Notes: generated by a model from the sequence alone, not told the origin. Counted from the stretch's first letter, positions 1 through 10,564 are shown. The stretch: DNA of 64,000 nucleotides from Hermatobates lingyangjiaoensis (GCA_026182355.1 JAPFBL010000534.1:114501-178500), one strand, 5' to 3'. Numbers and translations are program-made.

Positions 1-65
1 ACTCCTGTTCCCTTTCTATTTCTGATTTTTGTGAGGTACATTTTTTCTGCCAATAATCTTATTTC

Positions 66-230
66 ACAGAGGGACTGGGCAACCTCTATACCCATTGGCG
101 GAATAACAGAGGCTTCTCTGGACAGCGGGTAACTAGGGCTTTCTAAGAAACAGCACTCATGGACCTACAAACTCTACTCTCCTATTGGTCACCATCGTAA
201 CGAATCATATATACATATATATATATATAT
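66..230. mobile_element. Palindromic element family P, one arm
   Basis: The stretch with CCCATTGGCGG, GGACAGCGGGTAACTAGGG and ATGGACCTACAAACTC resembles the complete palindromic element at 27004-27180, ending in the same CGTAACGAATCATATA before a (TA)n run. It is a diverged copy that probably starts outside the window. No coding capacity is seen. Confidence 0.55.
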
Positions 231-231
231 A

Positions 232-330
232 AATTAAAACGAAGGTAGCACACAGAGAGACAAAGGAATAACTCACTCCTATTCGACGATCGTCCTGACC
301 AGAAAGCGAAGAGTCCCGGAGGAAGACAGG
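232..330. mobile_element. Family C palindrome arm, degenerate ribozyme
   Basis: AACGAAGGTAGCACACAGAG and GAAGAGTCCCGGAGGAAGAC match the outer and inner parts of the family C palindrome at 38205-38470. The minus-strand hammerhead core is damaged: CUGGUCA stands where CUGAUGA is expected. Only one arm remains. Confidence 0.5.
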
Positions 331-436
331 CCGGCGATCGATTCGTTTTTATTTAAAAGTCCCCTGGACCGTTTCATTTATTTACTATATATATATTGCT
401 AAAAGTATCGACCGTAGAATAGAAACAAAACGAACG

Positions 437-607
437 TTTATCGGGACTCGGTCAGTTCTTCAGGTTTAAATTAAACTCTCATTGCCAACGTTTCTGTTTT
501 TATTTAAAACCTTTTCAATAAGCAGTAGTATAACATGTTTTACTGCTGCCTATGAAAGTTGTTGGCAATAAGAGTTTAATTTGGACCTTAAGAATTGACC
601 GAGCTCT
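437..607. repeat. Family L short palindrome
   Basis: The two flanks, GGGACTCGGTCAGTTCTT and the complementary AAGAATTGACCGAGCTC, and the inner TTGCCAACG / TTGGCAATAAG form an inverted repeat. Family L (see 37270-37940) carries a GGUUUU/AAAACC stem and GAAACGU, but the CUGANGA part of its hammerhead-like core is lost. Confidence 0.5.
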
Positions 608-675
608 GTTCAACTTTAATTTTAATATAACTGATTAATTTTTAAAATTAATTAATATTAATTAATTTCTGAATA

Positions 676-1117
676 CAGTGGTACCTCGGTTTTCGACCTC
701 CTCACTATTCGAACAATTCGGTTTTCGACCAAAAAATTCGAGCTAAAAATGCTTCCGAATTGGAACAATTTCGGTGTTCGAAAACTCGGGCTGGGAACCG
801 AAAATAGCCGAGTGGAGCCGAAACGTACGCAGCGTCACCCTGTATGCCATCACACCGCCGTTCAAAAGGTATATAAATGATATAAAATGGTTTATATTAC
901 TTCTTTTTTATGTTTATTCTATATTATGTACACATTTAGGTCTTTAATGTTGTTTAGATACACGTTTTTCTTAATTTTTTAGGTATTTTTCTTTGGGTAA
1001 AACGGATTAAAATACTTACCATTGTTTCTTATGGGAAAAAGTGTTTCAGTTCTCGAACAAATCGGTTTTCGACCAACAAACTCGAACGAATTATGGTCGA
1101 CAGCCGAGGTACCACTG
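676..1117. mobile_element. pogo/Tigger-like MITE
   Basis: The element starts CAGTGGTACCTCGG and ends CCGAGGTACCACTG, with a TA on each side (674-675 and 1118-1119) as target duplication. The termini and the TTTTCGACC/GGTCGAAAA-type internal sequence are typical of pogo/Tigger nonautonomous elements. No transposase remains. Confidence 0.8.
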
Positions 1118-1481
1118 TATAGCTATCATGTTGGGACTACGGAAGTAGTCACTCCTCACTGCCCGAGAATACCTAATATTGTTTTCTGATGACTCTTTTC
1201 TTTTAGTCGTTGCTGTTATTTCGGAGTTTTCATCACTGTTGTTAACAGTTTGTTTATCTATGTTTGTTTATTATTATTCATTATCATAATCTATATTAAA
1301 CGAAGTTAAAACAATCTATCTACCAGCCTTTTTAAATCACCCCTCCTAATTGAACAACTCCTGACTCTGTTGATACAGTTGGAGAGAGCAGAGGGAGACG
1401 CAAAGGAAACAGCGAAGTTGAAAAGTTGAATTTGACTTGGTTGAGGAGTAGCCCGGAGTCGATGAGGAAGAAAGCGGAAGC

Positions 1482-1860
1482 AGCACTCCGCGAGTTGGAG
1501 GGAACAGTGCAGACCCAGGTATTTGTGAATCTATTCAAAACCCGCGAGTTGGAGGGAACAGTACAGACCCAGGTATTTGTCGAATCTATTCAAAACCCGC
1601 GAGTTAGAGGGAACAGTGCAGTCCCAGGTATTTGTCAAATCTATTCAAAATCCGCGAGTCGGAGGGAACAGTGCGGTCCCAGGTATTTTTCGAATCTATT
1701 CAAAACCCGCGAGTTGGAGAGAACAGTGCAGACCCAGGTATTTGTCGAATCTATTCAAAACCTGCGAGTTAGAGGGAACAGTGCAGTCCCAGGTATTTGT
1801 CAAATGTACTCAAAACCCGCGAGTTAGAGGGAACAGTGCAGACCCAGGTATTTGTCAAAA
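1482..1860. repeat. 55-56 bp minisatellite, first block
   Basis: About seven units containing CGCGAGTTGGAGGGAACAGT, CCCAGGTATTTGTC and TCTATTCAAAACC. Overlapping open frames here are artefacts of the repeat, not genes. The same repeat forms a second, longer block at 2300-2940. Confidence 0.85.
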
Positions 1861-2290
1861 TATTGAAGTATTGAAGACTCCCAATAGTAGGAATCAAGCC
1901 AGGTAATGTGGTTCCCCTCAGTAAAATGGGTGCCAATAATAATGACCACAATTCCCGCTCTGAGGACACCACAAAAGGTGATATGTGAATGTACTTGTAA
2001 GTGCGGGAGTTGAAAAACAAGGGCATCCAGTATCTGTGTACATACGTTATGTTAGTTTTGTAAAACGATGAATTGAGAATAAAAACCATTTTTTTTGATT
2101 ATGATAAATTAATAACTGCTTGTAAGTTACGTAGAATTCTTGTTGCAGTTTGTCTTTGCCAGTATGTGTAATTATTGAAAATTCCTGTTCCGAGTGGGGA
2201 AGTACAGTCCATGCACTTTTAATGTATTAAACCGTTAGGTTGAGGTTAGAGCACTGTTTCCCAGAACTTTTTCGAGTGACCGCCCCTATC
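1861..2290. repeat. Local duplication, copy 1 (noisy)
   Basis: Matches 2938-3355 (offset about 1075 bases), including GAAGACTCCCAATAGTAG, GTGCGGGAGTTGAAAAACAA and the start of the hAT element at its end. The two differ by many scattered single-base insertions and deletions. See findings for the assembly-artefact reading. Confidence 0.8.
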
Positions 2291-2299
2291 AAAACCACG

Positions 2300-2940
2300 C
2301 AGACGTTAGAGAGAACAGTCTGCAGTACCACAGGATATTTGTCAAATCTAATTAAAAATACCGCGAGTTGGAGGGAGTGCAGTCCACAGGTATTTGTCGA
2401 ATTGTACTCAAAACCCGCGAGTTGTAGGGAGTGCAGTCCCAGGTATTTGTGGAATGTACTCAAAACCCGCGAGTTAGAGAGAACAGTGCAGTCCCAGGTA
2501 TTTGTCAAATCTATTCAAAACCCGCGAGTTGGAGGGAGTGCAGTCCCAGGTATTTGTCAAATCTATTCAAAACCCGCGAGTTGGAGGGAGTGCAGTCCCA
2601 GGTATTTGTCGAATGTACTCAAAACCCGCGAGTTAGAGAGAACAGTGCAGTCCCAGGTATTTGTCAAATCTATTCAAAACCCGCGAGTTGGAGGGAGTGC
2701 AGTCCCAGGTATTTGTCAAATCTATTCAAAACCCGCGAGTTGGAGGGAGTGCAGTCCCAGGTATTTGTGGAATGTACTCAAAACCCGCGAGTTAGAGAGA
2801 ACAGTGCAGTCCCAGGTATTTGTCAAATCTATTCAAAACCCGCGAGTTGGAGGGAGTGCAGTCCCAGGTATTTGTCGAATGTACTCAAAACCCGCGAGTT
2901 GGAGGGAACAGTGCAGTCCCAGGTATTTGTCAAAATATTG
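2300..2940. repeat. 53-56 bp minisatellite, second block
   Basis: About eleven units of the repeat at 1482-1860. Units alternate between a version with GGAGGGAGTGCAGTCC and one with AGAGAGAACAGTGCAGTCC, so a higher-order period of roughly three units is visible. No gene. Confidence 0.85.
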
Positions 2941-3297
2941 AACTATTGAAGACTCCCAATAGTAGAATCAACAGGTAATGTGGTTCACCCATCAGTAAAA
3001 TGGGTGCCAAGTAATAAATGAGCCACAATTCCCGCCTCTAAGACACCACTAAAAGGTGAATGGAATGGTCTTGTAAGTGCGGGAGTTGAAAAACAAGGGC
3101 ATTAATATCTGGTGTACATACGTTATGTTTAGTTTTGTAAAAGATGAATTAAATTGAAAAACATTTTTTTTTAAATTATGATAAATTAATAATGCTTGTA
3201 AGTACGTAAATTCTTGTTGCAGTTTGTCTTTGCCAGTATGTGTTTTATATTGAAATTCCTGTTCCTAGAGGGGAAGTACAGTATGCACTTTTAATGT

Positions 3298-4076
3298 ATT
3301 ACGTTAGGTTAGGTTAGAGCACTGTTTCCCAAACTTTTTCGAGTGACCGCCCCCTCGAGTCCATAAACCTATAACTCAACACCCTTGAATAATAATCAGA
3401 TTCCTAGACTAAATAACCAAATGAGTAACATTTTAATAATTAAATTAAAATAATTACTAATCGAATATTTATTTAGAATCCAATAGATGTACTGTTTCAT
3501 AGCATATTTGTATAAAAGAATTAATAAACAATAAAAGAAACTTAGGTGAGAATATACTTTTAACATAAAAATGAATTATCAAAACAAATAATTTTAAGAA
3601 ACCGTTTACTAGAAGTTTAGATGTCGTTTTTTCGCTTAAATTTAGAAATTATATTGCATGAACATTTTCAATTTATGGAAATAGAATACCTGCTGCTTTC
3701 TGCATTACCGCCCCCCGATATCAGTGCACCGCCCACTTTGGGAAACACTGGGTTAGAGTGACAGTCACACAAGAGAACTCACATAGACCATCTGTGATTA
3801 TCAACATCATCGATGTGATAATCACATAATCAATAGTCTACTACTTTGATTGTTCTCAATATTACGTAACTCAAGTATGATTAGAGTTGAGAATCAATGC
3901 CGGAATGCCTGATATCGTATAGGCTTGAGAACGACGGCTTAACATCCTCTCAGTGGGACAAAGTGCTCAGGTTTTATTCACGTAAATAAATCAAGTGCCA
4001 GAGTGGGTATTGAACCCCGGACACACCAGTCCAAAGGAGAGTACGTTGCCACTGGGCTAACCTGGCCCTTGTTTTT
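3298..4076 (-). mobile_element. tRNA-derived SINE, minus copy, split by a hAT element
   Basis: Reading on the plus strand, a TTAGGTTAGGTTAGAG tail is followed after the hAT insertion by TGACAGTCACACAAGAG, ATCCTCTCAGTGGGAC, and finally the tRNA-like head (GTATTGAACCCCGG, CACTGGGCTAACCTGGCCC), all in reverse orientation. Strongly diverged from the other copies. Confidence 0.7.
3320..3750. mobile_element. hAT-type MITE
   Basis: Termini CACTGTTTCCCAAA and TTTGGGAAACACTG are inverted, and the element is flanked by a perfect 8-bp duplication, GGTTAGAG (3312-3319 and 3751-3758), the size expected for hAT insertion. Both ends carry CCGCCCC-like subterminal sequence. There is no transposase. The first few dozen bases recur at 2247-2290. 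Confidence 0.85.
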
Positions 4077-4189
4077 AATACAGCTAACTCTCTCTACTTC
4101 AAAGTCCTTTTTGTCGCGGCTTCAGTACATCGCGGGATGGTTCAAAAATATTCATCAAATTTAAAATTGATGAATTATGGTGCGAAAGT

Positions 4190-4206
4190 CCCCCCCCCCC
4201 CCCCCC
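4190..4206. repeat. Poly-C run
   Basis: Seventeen consecutive C residues in otherwise unassigned sequence between the SINE and the next palindrome. 4077-4396 holds nothing else that I can identify. Confidence 0.9.
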
Positions 4207-4472
4207 TGCATACCAGCAAAAGGCAGGGAGTGTCCACAGATTTCAAAATCCAAGTCTCTGATTGGACTTTGTACGTGTTTCATCGACATTTATAAATATT
4301 AAACGATAAGAGCTATTGTCAGAGCGGATCAAGCTCTGTACCTTGTTATAAAAGAAAGGTTGTTATAAGAATAAAAGAGTTCTAAATACATATATTAGAG
4401 TATAAAAAGATTTCACATAAACACGTGAAATAACAATCAATGATCAAACCACAATAAGAAATGGGAAAACAA

Positions 4473-4515
4473 GACTAAGATCTTTCAACCGTAACAAGTG
4501 GTCTTCGTCAGAGTC
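4473..4515 (-). ncRNA. Hammerhead-like ribozyme, family A
   Basis: CUGACGA, one extra A, GACCA with CGGUU as stem II, GAAA, palindromic stem III AGA/UCU, a cleavage-site U and stem I GACU/AGUC. One stem II pair is lost relative to the plus-strand mate. Confidence 0.55.
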
Positions 4516-4561
4516 AAAAACCCATCTGCTTGGGTTTTTTGTCAAAAACAGTTTGGTTTTT

Positions 4562-4604
4562 GACTCTGACGAAGACCGCTTGTTACGGTTGAAAGATCTT
4601 AGTC
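4562..4604 (+). ncRNA. Hammerhead-like ribozyme, family A
   Basis: 43 nt: stem I GACU/AGUC, core CUGACGA, an extra A, stem II GACCG/CGGUU with a 7-nt loop, GAAA, stem III AGA/UCU with no loop, cleavage-site U. All core positions are intact. The loopless stem III is expected to work better as a dimer. Confidence 0.65.
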
Positions 4605-4789
4605 TTGTTTTCCCATTTCTTATTGTGGTTTGATCATTATATTACAGTATATGATCAAACCACAATATGAAATGGGAAAACAAGACATATTTGGGATATT
4701 TACTCAAACTTTTCTTCTTGTTATTGAATTGCTCGTCTGATATATATGTTTAGAATTCAAAACAGTCCGTTTGTTATGTTATGTTATTA

Positions 4790-4960
4790 AACAGATTTCA
4801 CATAAACACGTGAAATAACAATCAATGATCAAACCACAATATGAAATGGGAAAAACAAGACTAAGATCTTTCAACTGACGAAGACCGCTTGTTACGGTTG
4901 AAAGATCGTAGTCTTGTTTTCCCATTTCATATTGTAGTTTGATCATTGATTGTTATTAAA
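4790..4960. mobile_element. Family A palindrome, second copy
   Basis: Arms begin with CAGATTTCACATAAACACG and end near CATTGATTGTTATT. The centre is deleted so that the left arm joins directly to CUGACGA at 4878. The plus-strand core (4875-4914) is intact but its stem I partner is lost. A stray outer arm lies at 5015-5060. Confidence 0.7.
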
Positions 4961-5076
4961 CATATTGAACGATTGCAGGAAAAGAATACGTACAAACATA
5001 CAGCCATTTCAAATTTCACGTGTTTATTGTTGTTTCACGTGTTTATGTGAAATCTTTTTACATATTACAGTATGTA

Positions 5077-5773
5077 CAGTAGTACCTCGAGATACGACTG
5101 CTTTTTCTTACGAATTATTCGAGATAAGGCCAAACATTTCGTGAAAATCCTGTTCTAAATACGACGTAATGTTCATCTTACGACGTAAAATCTGATGCGC
5201 CGAGAAAGAATTTTCTCGAGACTTCTGGAACCTTCCAGAAGCTTCTGAGACCGTTCGGGACAGTGTGTGTTGCAGGAACGACCCAATGTGTTCACGTGAA
5301 CTGCGCGTAGCGATGCGTATACGACGCCGCAGCATCCCACAAGGCGTCCTTTCTTCAGAAAGCCGGTAAATTTCGTATCGTTCGGGTCCCTGTATTTGTG
5401 CTCCGACTTTCTCGTATTTTCTCGTATCGCCCGCGTCTCATTTGTCCTATTTATCTTAATTGTATTAACAATGGGACCTAAGAAGAAGTCCCACCCACGT
5501 ACCAAAATCATGCACCTGAAACTCGGTTTTTACATATTAATTCATTATTTATTCAATTCTTTTGTATTTGTATGGTTAAATGCTTGTTTTTTTAGTGTAC
5601 TTTTGTTAGTTTTATAACGTAAAATAGGAAATTATATACGGGTTTTGGACCGTGGAACCAATTAATTTTTTTTTCCATTAATTCTTATGGTAATTATATG
5701 TTCGTGATACGAATTCTTTAAGATACCACGGGAGTTCCAGAACCAATGAAATTCGTATCTCGAGGTACTACTG
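5077..5773. mobile_element. pogo/Tigger-like element, about 700 bp
   Basis: Inverted termini CAGTAGTACCTCGAGATACG and CGTATCTCGAGGTACTACTG lie between TA dinucleotides. At 5471 a short ATG frame (MGPKKKSHPRT) looks like a vestige of a transposase start, but no continuing frame exists. Deletion derivative. Confidence 0.8.
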
Positions 5774-5879
5774 TACACTTTAGTTGCATTTACGTATGTT
5801 CACACACATAGGATAGCTGTATATATAAATGTCAAGTCGTTTGACTATGAACTTGTCAGTTTCTAATAAATAAGCTTTA

Positions 5880-6010
5880 TTGAAACCCATGTTTCAAACA
5901 CTTGTTGTTCATCATCAAGGCCACAAGTGCTCCTCAGGGACATTGCTCTGTTTCATCTTCCCATGTTTCAACACTTGTTGTTCATCATCAGGCCACAAGT
6001 GACATTGCTC
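5880..6010 (-). repeat. Family B fragments, two direct partial copies
   Basis: Two neighbouring stretches read, on the minus strand, GGCC then UUGAUGA or CUGAUGA, a GAACA stem and GUGUUUGAAAC. The first has lost core position C3. They lie in the intron just before the terminal exon at 6089. Confidence 0.5.
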
Positions 6011-6088
6011 TGTTTCCTCTTCACTTATTCCTGTTTTTCAAAACGAAATATTTACTAAATTTATTTGTTTTTTTTTTTTCTGTTAAAG

Positions 6089-6229
6089 GCAAAATCATCC
6101 ATAGGGAAAAAAGACGACGACACTTCAGCCAGCGAGACGAGTAATTCGCAAAAATCAGACAACTCCAAATCTCCTTCCATTACCTCAATCTATGACTTTT
6201 GCGAAGACCACTCCACTCAAAATATTTAA
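6089..6229 (+). CDS. Terminal coding exon of an unrecognised gene
   Basis: A strong 3' splice site (a run of T, then TGTTAAAG) precedes a phase-0 exon of 46 codons ending in TAA at 6227-6229. The reading is rich in Ser, Lys and Asp and ends SIYDFCEDHSTQNI. I do not recognise the protein. A second open frame starting GKIIHREKRRR is also possible but shorter. The long AT-rich stretch that follows looks like a 3' UTR, which supports a gene end here. Upstream exons must lie before 6089, perhaps outside the window; none could be found in 1-6088, which is full of repeats. The exon is inferred only from the splice signal, composition and UTR-like downstream sequence. Confidence 0.5.
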   Translation, partial: AKSSIGKKDDDTSASETSNSQKSDNSKSPSITSIYDFCEDHSTQNI

Positions 6230-7290
6230 AGAAAAAAAAAAAATAACAACACAATCAGTTACCCTCAAAATAATTATCTTTATGATTTTTTTTTTCCTCA
6301 AACTTATCCATAAGAATTACGCCAAAAAAAAAATTTTATTATTTTTTTTTTTTTAATATCTAGTTTTACCAATTATCAATTAACATAAAAAAAAAAAGGA
6401 ATGACCTGTACAAATGTAACGGATCTCTATGTTCTTTATTATATAATTATCCTAGTCTTTTAAAAAAAAAAAAAAAAATTTAAAAAAAAATATTTTCTTT
6501 TTTTGCTAATTTGTAAATTTTACATTGTAAATATATATATATTACAAAAAAAAAACAAACGCTGTACTTATTAAAAAAGAAAAAAAGAAAAAAAAAAATC
6601 ATAATTGTAAGCATCTGGTTTAGTTACCCGCCAGAATTTTCAGCTGCCAAAATGTGCCTTTAACTATTAAATTAGCGAAAAAAATAATAATAATAATAAT
6701 TAAAAATATTTTATATATATATATATATAATTATAAGGCAGTTGGCATTTTAGGTAAATACACGCTGTATCCCGTAAAGCTCGAAATAGTCTCATTAGAT
6801 GAATGACCAAGCAGTTTTTTTTTTTAGACTATTCCCTCAAGATGTAAGTCACGTGTGATATATCATTTTTGTTTTTTTTTTATATATATTAGTACGATTT
6901 TGTAATTTTTTTTTTTCAAAGATTTATATAAGGTTTCTTTTTTTTGTGTACTATTATTATACTATTGCTTGTTTTGTACAGTGTACACAAACTATATAGG
7001 ATGATTTTTTTTTCTTATTAATTGTGTGAGTTATAAGATAAATTGAGAAAAAAAAAACGAAAAAATATTTTTTTTTAATTTTATTTCATCATTGTTCCTT
7101 TTTTTTTTAAAGAGAAAGTAAAAAACAGAAATATTTTAAAATAATATTGTATTATTTGGAATTTTTTCTTTTTCGTTTTTTTTTTAAAAATTAATTATAA
7201 AAAATAAATTGACATTGTTTTGAAATTTCTTCTTTTGTTTTTCCATTTAATACTAACAAAATTCAGTTTATAGTGTTTTAAGGTAGTGTA
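6230..7290 (+). other. Probable 3' UTR of the gene ending at 6229
   Basis: About 1.06 kb of unique sequence dominated by runs of A and T, with no mobile-element termini. AATAAA occurs at 7203-7208. It resembles in style the 3' UTR at 49316-50780. The next family B arm starts right after it. Confidence 0.55.
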
Positions 7291-7470
7291 ATCAGTTATT
7301 ATGTGGTATTTTATTTATTGTAGGGTAAAAAAAAAGTTAATGAAATAGTGTCCTCGTTTAGATGTTTCATTTTATTTAAGCAAAGCGTTTCGAATACGTA
7401 GTGTTCTTCTTCAGGGATAAAATCAAATGTGTCTGTAGTAGAACAACAACAGTTGTTGCAGGGCATGCCA
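7291..7470 (-). mobile_element. Family B single arm with intact ribozyme core
   Basis: Carries the family B outer sequence (GTAATCAGTTATTATGTGGT, TAGGGTAAAA) and, on the minus strand at about 7382-7418, CUGAAGA, A, GAACAC/GUAUUC stem with one weakened pair, GAAACGC. The partner arm is missing, so this is half of a palindrome. Confidence 0.6.
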
Positions 7471-7569
7471 GAACGAGGAAGAGACAGTTCCTCACTTTCT
7501 CTTTCAATGCCCTGGTTTGGCTCAAAAAAGGAAAGAAGCACTAGGAGAATATTTCTTTGATAATCTTGA

Positions 7570-7745
7570 GAACTTATCATCCACTGGTATCAGGGATCTG
7601 TCTAGATTTATTGTTCTCTCAAGATGGTTCGAGTGGACCAGAGACGGGGGAGAATAGCCCCCAAATTCTTCTTTGTGGTACCACAAGGGGCCGGCTTGCG
7701 GCCGATGTGTGTTCTCTCTCGGGACGGCCACTGTAACCTAACCTG
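7570..7745 (+). mobile_element. SINE-like repeat, second family
   Basis: The stretch from TTTATTGTTCTCTC to GGCCACTGTAACCTAACC is repeated in reverse at 63724-63868. Its end (GGGACGGCCACTGTAACCTAACC) resembles the tail of the main SINE, but the body (GGTCCACTCGAACC in reverse) differs. It may be a related short element. Confidence 0.6.
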
Positions 7746-8040
7746 TGGTACAACTCTTATAGGATTTGTAGAGCGAATTCAATTTTTGGTTAAATCAAAA
7801 TCGTACATTTATATATAAAGATAATGCATAGTCTCTTTATCTTTTAACTGGTTGATTAAGTTATTGAAAATTTTATGCAAACCATTATGGAGTAGTGACG
7901 TGCAGGAAGGGAGGGGGAGGGGGGGCTGTGTCATCATGAGAGGAAAAAAGAAACGCGATAATAAAATAATATGTTATCATTCTAGGGTAAAAAGCTAATA
8001 AAATGGTCTTTTTCACATATAACAATTTAATCGTATAAAC

Positions 8041-8076
8041 AACGCGTTTCGAACACGTGGTGTTCTTCTTCAGGCA
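8041..8076 (-). ncRNA. Hammerhead-like ribozyme, family B
   Basis: CUGAAGA, extra A, GAACAC/GUGUUC stem, GAAA and palindromic stem III ACG/CGU, reading on the minus strand. Stem I is weak. Core positions intact. Confidence 0.55.
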
Positions 8077-8156
8077 TTAACTAAGGATGAGTGTCTGTGG
8101 TACAAGTCACAATACCACACAACTCAGTTGTACCACAGATATTCATCCTTAGTTAA

Positions 8157-8195
8157 TGCCTGAAGAAGAACACTACGTGTTCGAAACGCGTTGTT
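8157..8195 (+). ncRNA. Hammerhead-like ribozyme, family B
   Basis: CUGAAGA at 8160-8166, extra A, GAACAC/GUGUUC stem with a UAC loop, GAAA, stem III ACG/CGU, cleavage-site U. Stem I is only about two pairs (C-G, G-U). Mirror image of 8041-8076. Confidence 0.55.
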
Positions 8196-8350
8196 TATAC
8201 GATTAAATTTTTATATGTGAAGACCATTTCATTAGTTTTTTTACCCTACTATGAGTAAATACCACATAATAACCGATTGCATTACGTTAGAATAATATTT
8301 TATTATGTTATTTGTTAATATCTTCAATAATTAATATTTGTCCTTTGGAC

Positions 8351-9041
8351 CAGTGGTGTAGCAAACATTTTTGCCCCCCCCCCCCCCCCCCCCCCGGGAG
8401 GGTCGTAAAATTGACCCCCCACCCACCCGATAACCTTCAAAATTCTAGAAAGTCATTAAAAATATTTATTTTCATGGAATTACAATCAATGGTCTATTTT
8501 AGACTGCTGTTATTAGTTCCAGAGTTTTCATCTTATTACAGTACTCTTATACATATATAAAAAGATTTCACATAAACACGTGAAATAACAATCAATGATC
8601 AAATGGGAAAACAAAACTATGATCTTTCAACTGTAACAAGCGGTCTTTGTCAGAGTTAGTTGGGTTTTTGACTCTGATCATTTGATTTGGGTTTTTGATT
8701 TGATTATTGATCGTATACATACATTTACAGACGTCATCAAAAAAAAAAAAAAACTAAAGTTTTTTTCAAAAACATAAATGTATAATTCAAATCATAAAAA
8801 AAATAGTTAATATAATAAACTTTCAACCACTTTTAAAAAAAATAGTTTTGAAAAATTTAAAATATTTCTATTTTTTTATTTTGAAATAATACAGTTGAAA
8901 AATGTTTAAAAAAGAATTACGATTTTAAAAATTCATTTTGATAGAAAATTTCAGGAATTTTTGTTACATTATTTTAATTTTTTTTTTGTATTTTTACAGC
9001 CTGAAATCCCCCCCCCCCCCCTCTGCGTTGCTACGCCATTG
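8351..9041. mobile_element. hAT-like MITE with C-rich ends
   Basis: Starts CAGTGGTGTAGCAA and ends TTGCTACGCCATTG, with C runs inside both ends, and near-duplicate 8-mers outside (CTTTGGAC before, CTCTGGGC after). A degenerate family A arm (8560-8660; core CUGACAA) is nested inside. The rest is A/T-rich filler. Confidence 0.6.
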
Positions 9042-9094
9042 CTCTGGGCTATGATTTTGGTCTGGTTCTTAATATACAATACAGGGTTTCGCAA

Positions 9095-9600
9095 AATGAT
9101 TTGACATATTTGTAGGTTTAATAAAAGGCAAATAAAGTCAATAAACAAAAAAAGTGTTGTTATTTTCAAAAATTGCTTTATATGTACTTTTCGAAAATAA
9201 AAACAATGTTTTCTGAGGTAAAATGGATAAATAAAGAAAAGTCTCCATACAAATGAAGTTTTTATTAAACAACAACAACAACAACGCGTTTCGAGCACTT
9301 TGTGTTCCATCATCAGGAAGACACCCAGAAGATGTGGTGCTGAAGGGTTGGTCCAGTGAAAACAAATGACCAACCAACCCTTCAGCACTACATGATGAAC
9401 ACAAAGTTTTCGAAACGCGTTGTTGTTGTTGTTGAATAAAAACTTCATTTGTGTGGAGACTTTTTTTCGTTTATCCATTTTACCTCAGAATGAGTAAACA
9501 TCACACAATTACAGATCGTACAACTAATGATTTAAAAACACTTTTTTTGTTTATTTACTTTATTTGCCTTTTATTAAACCTACAAATGTGTCGCCTGACA
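9095..9600. mobile_element. Long palindromic element, family B-related
   Basis: Arms start with GTAGGTTTAATAAAAGGC and end with GCCTTTTATTAAACCTAC, about 230 bp each, with (CAA)n/(TTG)n near the centre. Minus-strand motif at 9283-9318 has CUGAUGA, extra U, a stem with one mismatch and GAAACGCG. The plus-strand mate lost the CUG (reads CAUGAUGA). The same outer arms flank the element at 52280-52850. Confidence 0.75.
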
Positions 9601-9934
9601 CTGTATTTTGATGATTTTTATAGTAAAAATTGCAAAGATAATGCTGTATTTTTTGCTTCAATAAACAGGCTCGTTGAGAGACGAGAGGTAAGGTATTGAC
9701 AGCTAGAGCCTCCGTCCAGATTGTGCGCAGTCACTCACAAACTGGATTGATGACCGCCTGCTGTTGCTTGCTTGTTCTCATTTCTGTGTATGTTTCCAAT
9801 ATAATTCAAAACACTTTCATGTAATAATAGTATACGTCTTGTTTTCCAAGGTGTTTGGTAATGGATTACACGTAATGTTACACGTATGCGTATAATATTT
9901 ACATCTTATTGGTTTGAAGTAAATCAAGGGACAT

Positions 9935-10345
9935 GCTGTTAGGGGGTAGCAGGTGATGTTGTATCTCTCCTAACTATTTTATCAATGTTGGAAGGTTTTG
10001 CACAACCCCATAGTTCAAGTCCATAAGTCCAGATAGGTCACAGTAATGTTTTATATAACAGCACTTTGTTGTAAAGTGTCAATTTTGAATGTTTTCCGAG
10101 AAGTCTGTACAGTAGTAAGTAGCGTCGTTTTAAGTCAAGTCTTTTCAGTCGAGTATGGGGATTCCAAGTCAAGCGTTTGTCAATAAAGAGCCCCAAATAC
10201 CTGACAACATCTGCAGTTGGAAGGAGAGCGAGCGCCATTCATAGTCATATTCGGACATGGTCCTTTTTTTAATGTAAGTTTCGTGTCATTTTCAATCATG
10301 ACTGCTCCAAAAAATGTACAAATATCAATAATTAAATATAAACTG
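9935..10345 (-). pseudogene. Jockey-clade LINE reverse-transcriptase relic
   Basis: The minus strand encodes pieces typical of the C-terminal part of Jockey-clade reverse transcriptase: TLKKGPCPNM, then VVRYLGLFIDKRLTW, KRRYLLLYRLLG, LTLYNKVLLYK, and after a stop and frameshift IWTYG-like and LWGCA residues. The YLG and LTW motifs and the LYK tract are the family signatures. Frameshifts and stops make it a dead 5'- and 3'-truncated fragment. Confidence 0.75.
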
Positions 10346-10564
10346 TCTTGACACAAAGGAGACACTCAGAAATGAAACAGAAACTCACTACTACTCGTAT
10401 ATTTCGATGTCCTCGTGATCAGAAAGATAGAAACGAGTCGCTCCGCAGGTAGACAACGACTCATGATATACAATACAATAATAAAATATATATATATAAA
10501 GGTTTCACATAAACACGTGAAATAACAATCAATGATCAAACCACAATAAGAAATGGGAAAACAA

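Larger units (their letters stand above)
4397..4660. mobile_element. Family A palindromic element
   Basis: Arms run from TTTCACATAAACACGTG through ATCAATGATCAAACCACAAT and back, meeting near 4530. Each arm carries one hammerhead-like motif, so the element has one on each strand. A partial second copy follows at 4790-4960. No open reading frame. Confidence 0.8.
7985..8270. mobile_element. Family B palindromic element
   Basis: Arms begin and end with TAGGGTAAAAAGCTAATAAA / TTAGTTTTTTTACCCTA and are nearly perfect; they meet near 8107. Each arm has a hammerhead-like motif. Other copies: 52350-52645 and 62088-62358. Confidence 0.8.

Noticed and set aside
1426..2949. Overlapping repeat-protein frames
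   Set aside because: All three frames are open because the 53-56 bp unit lacks stops; they are minisatellite artefacts in a region with indel noise.
4190..9020. C-runs as biological features
   Set aside because: Poly-C tracts near 4190, 8375, 9009 and 46490 are simple repeats or element ends; lengths are also error-prone in assemblies.
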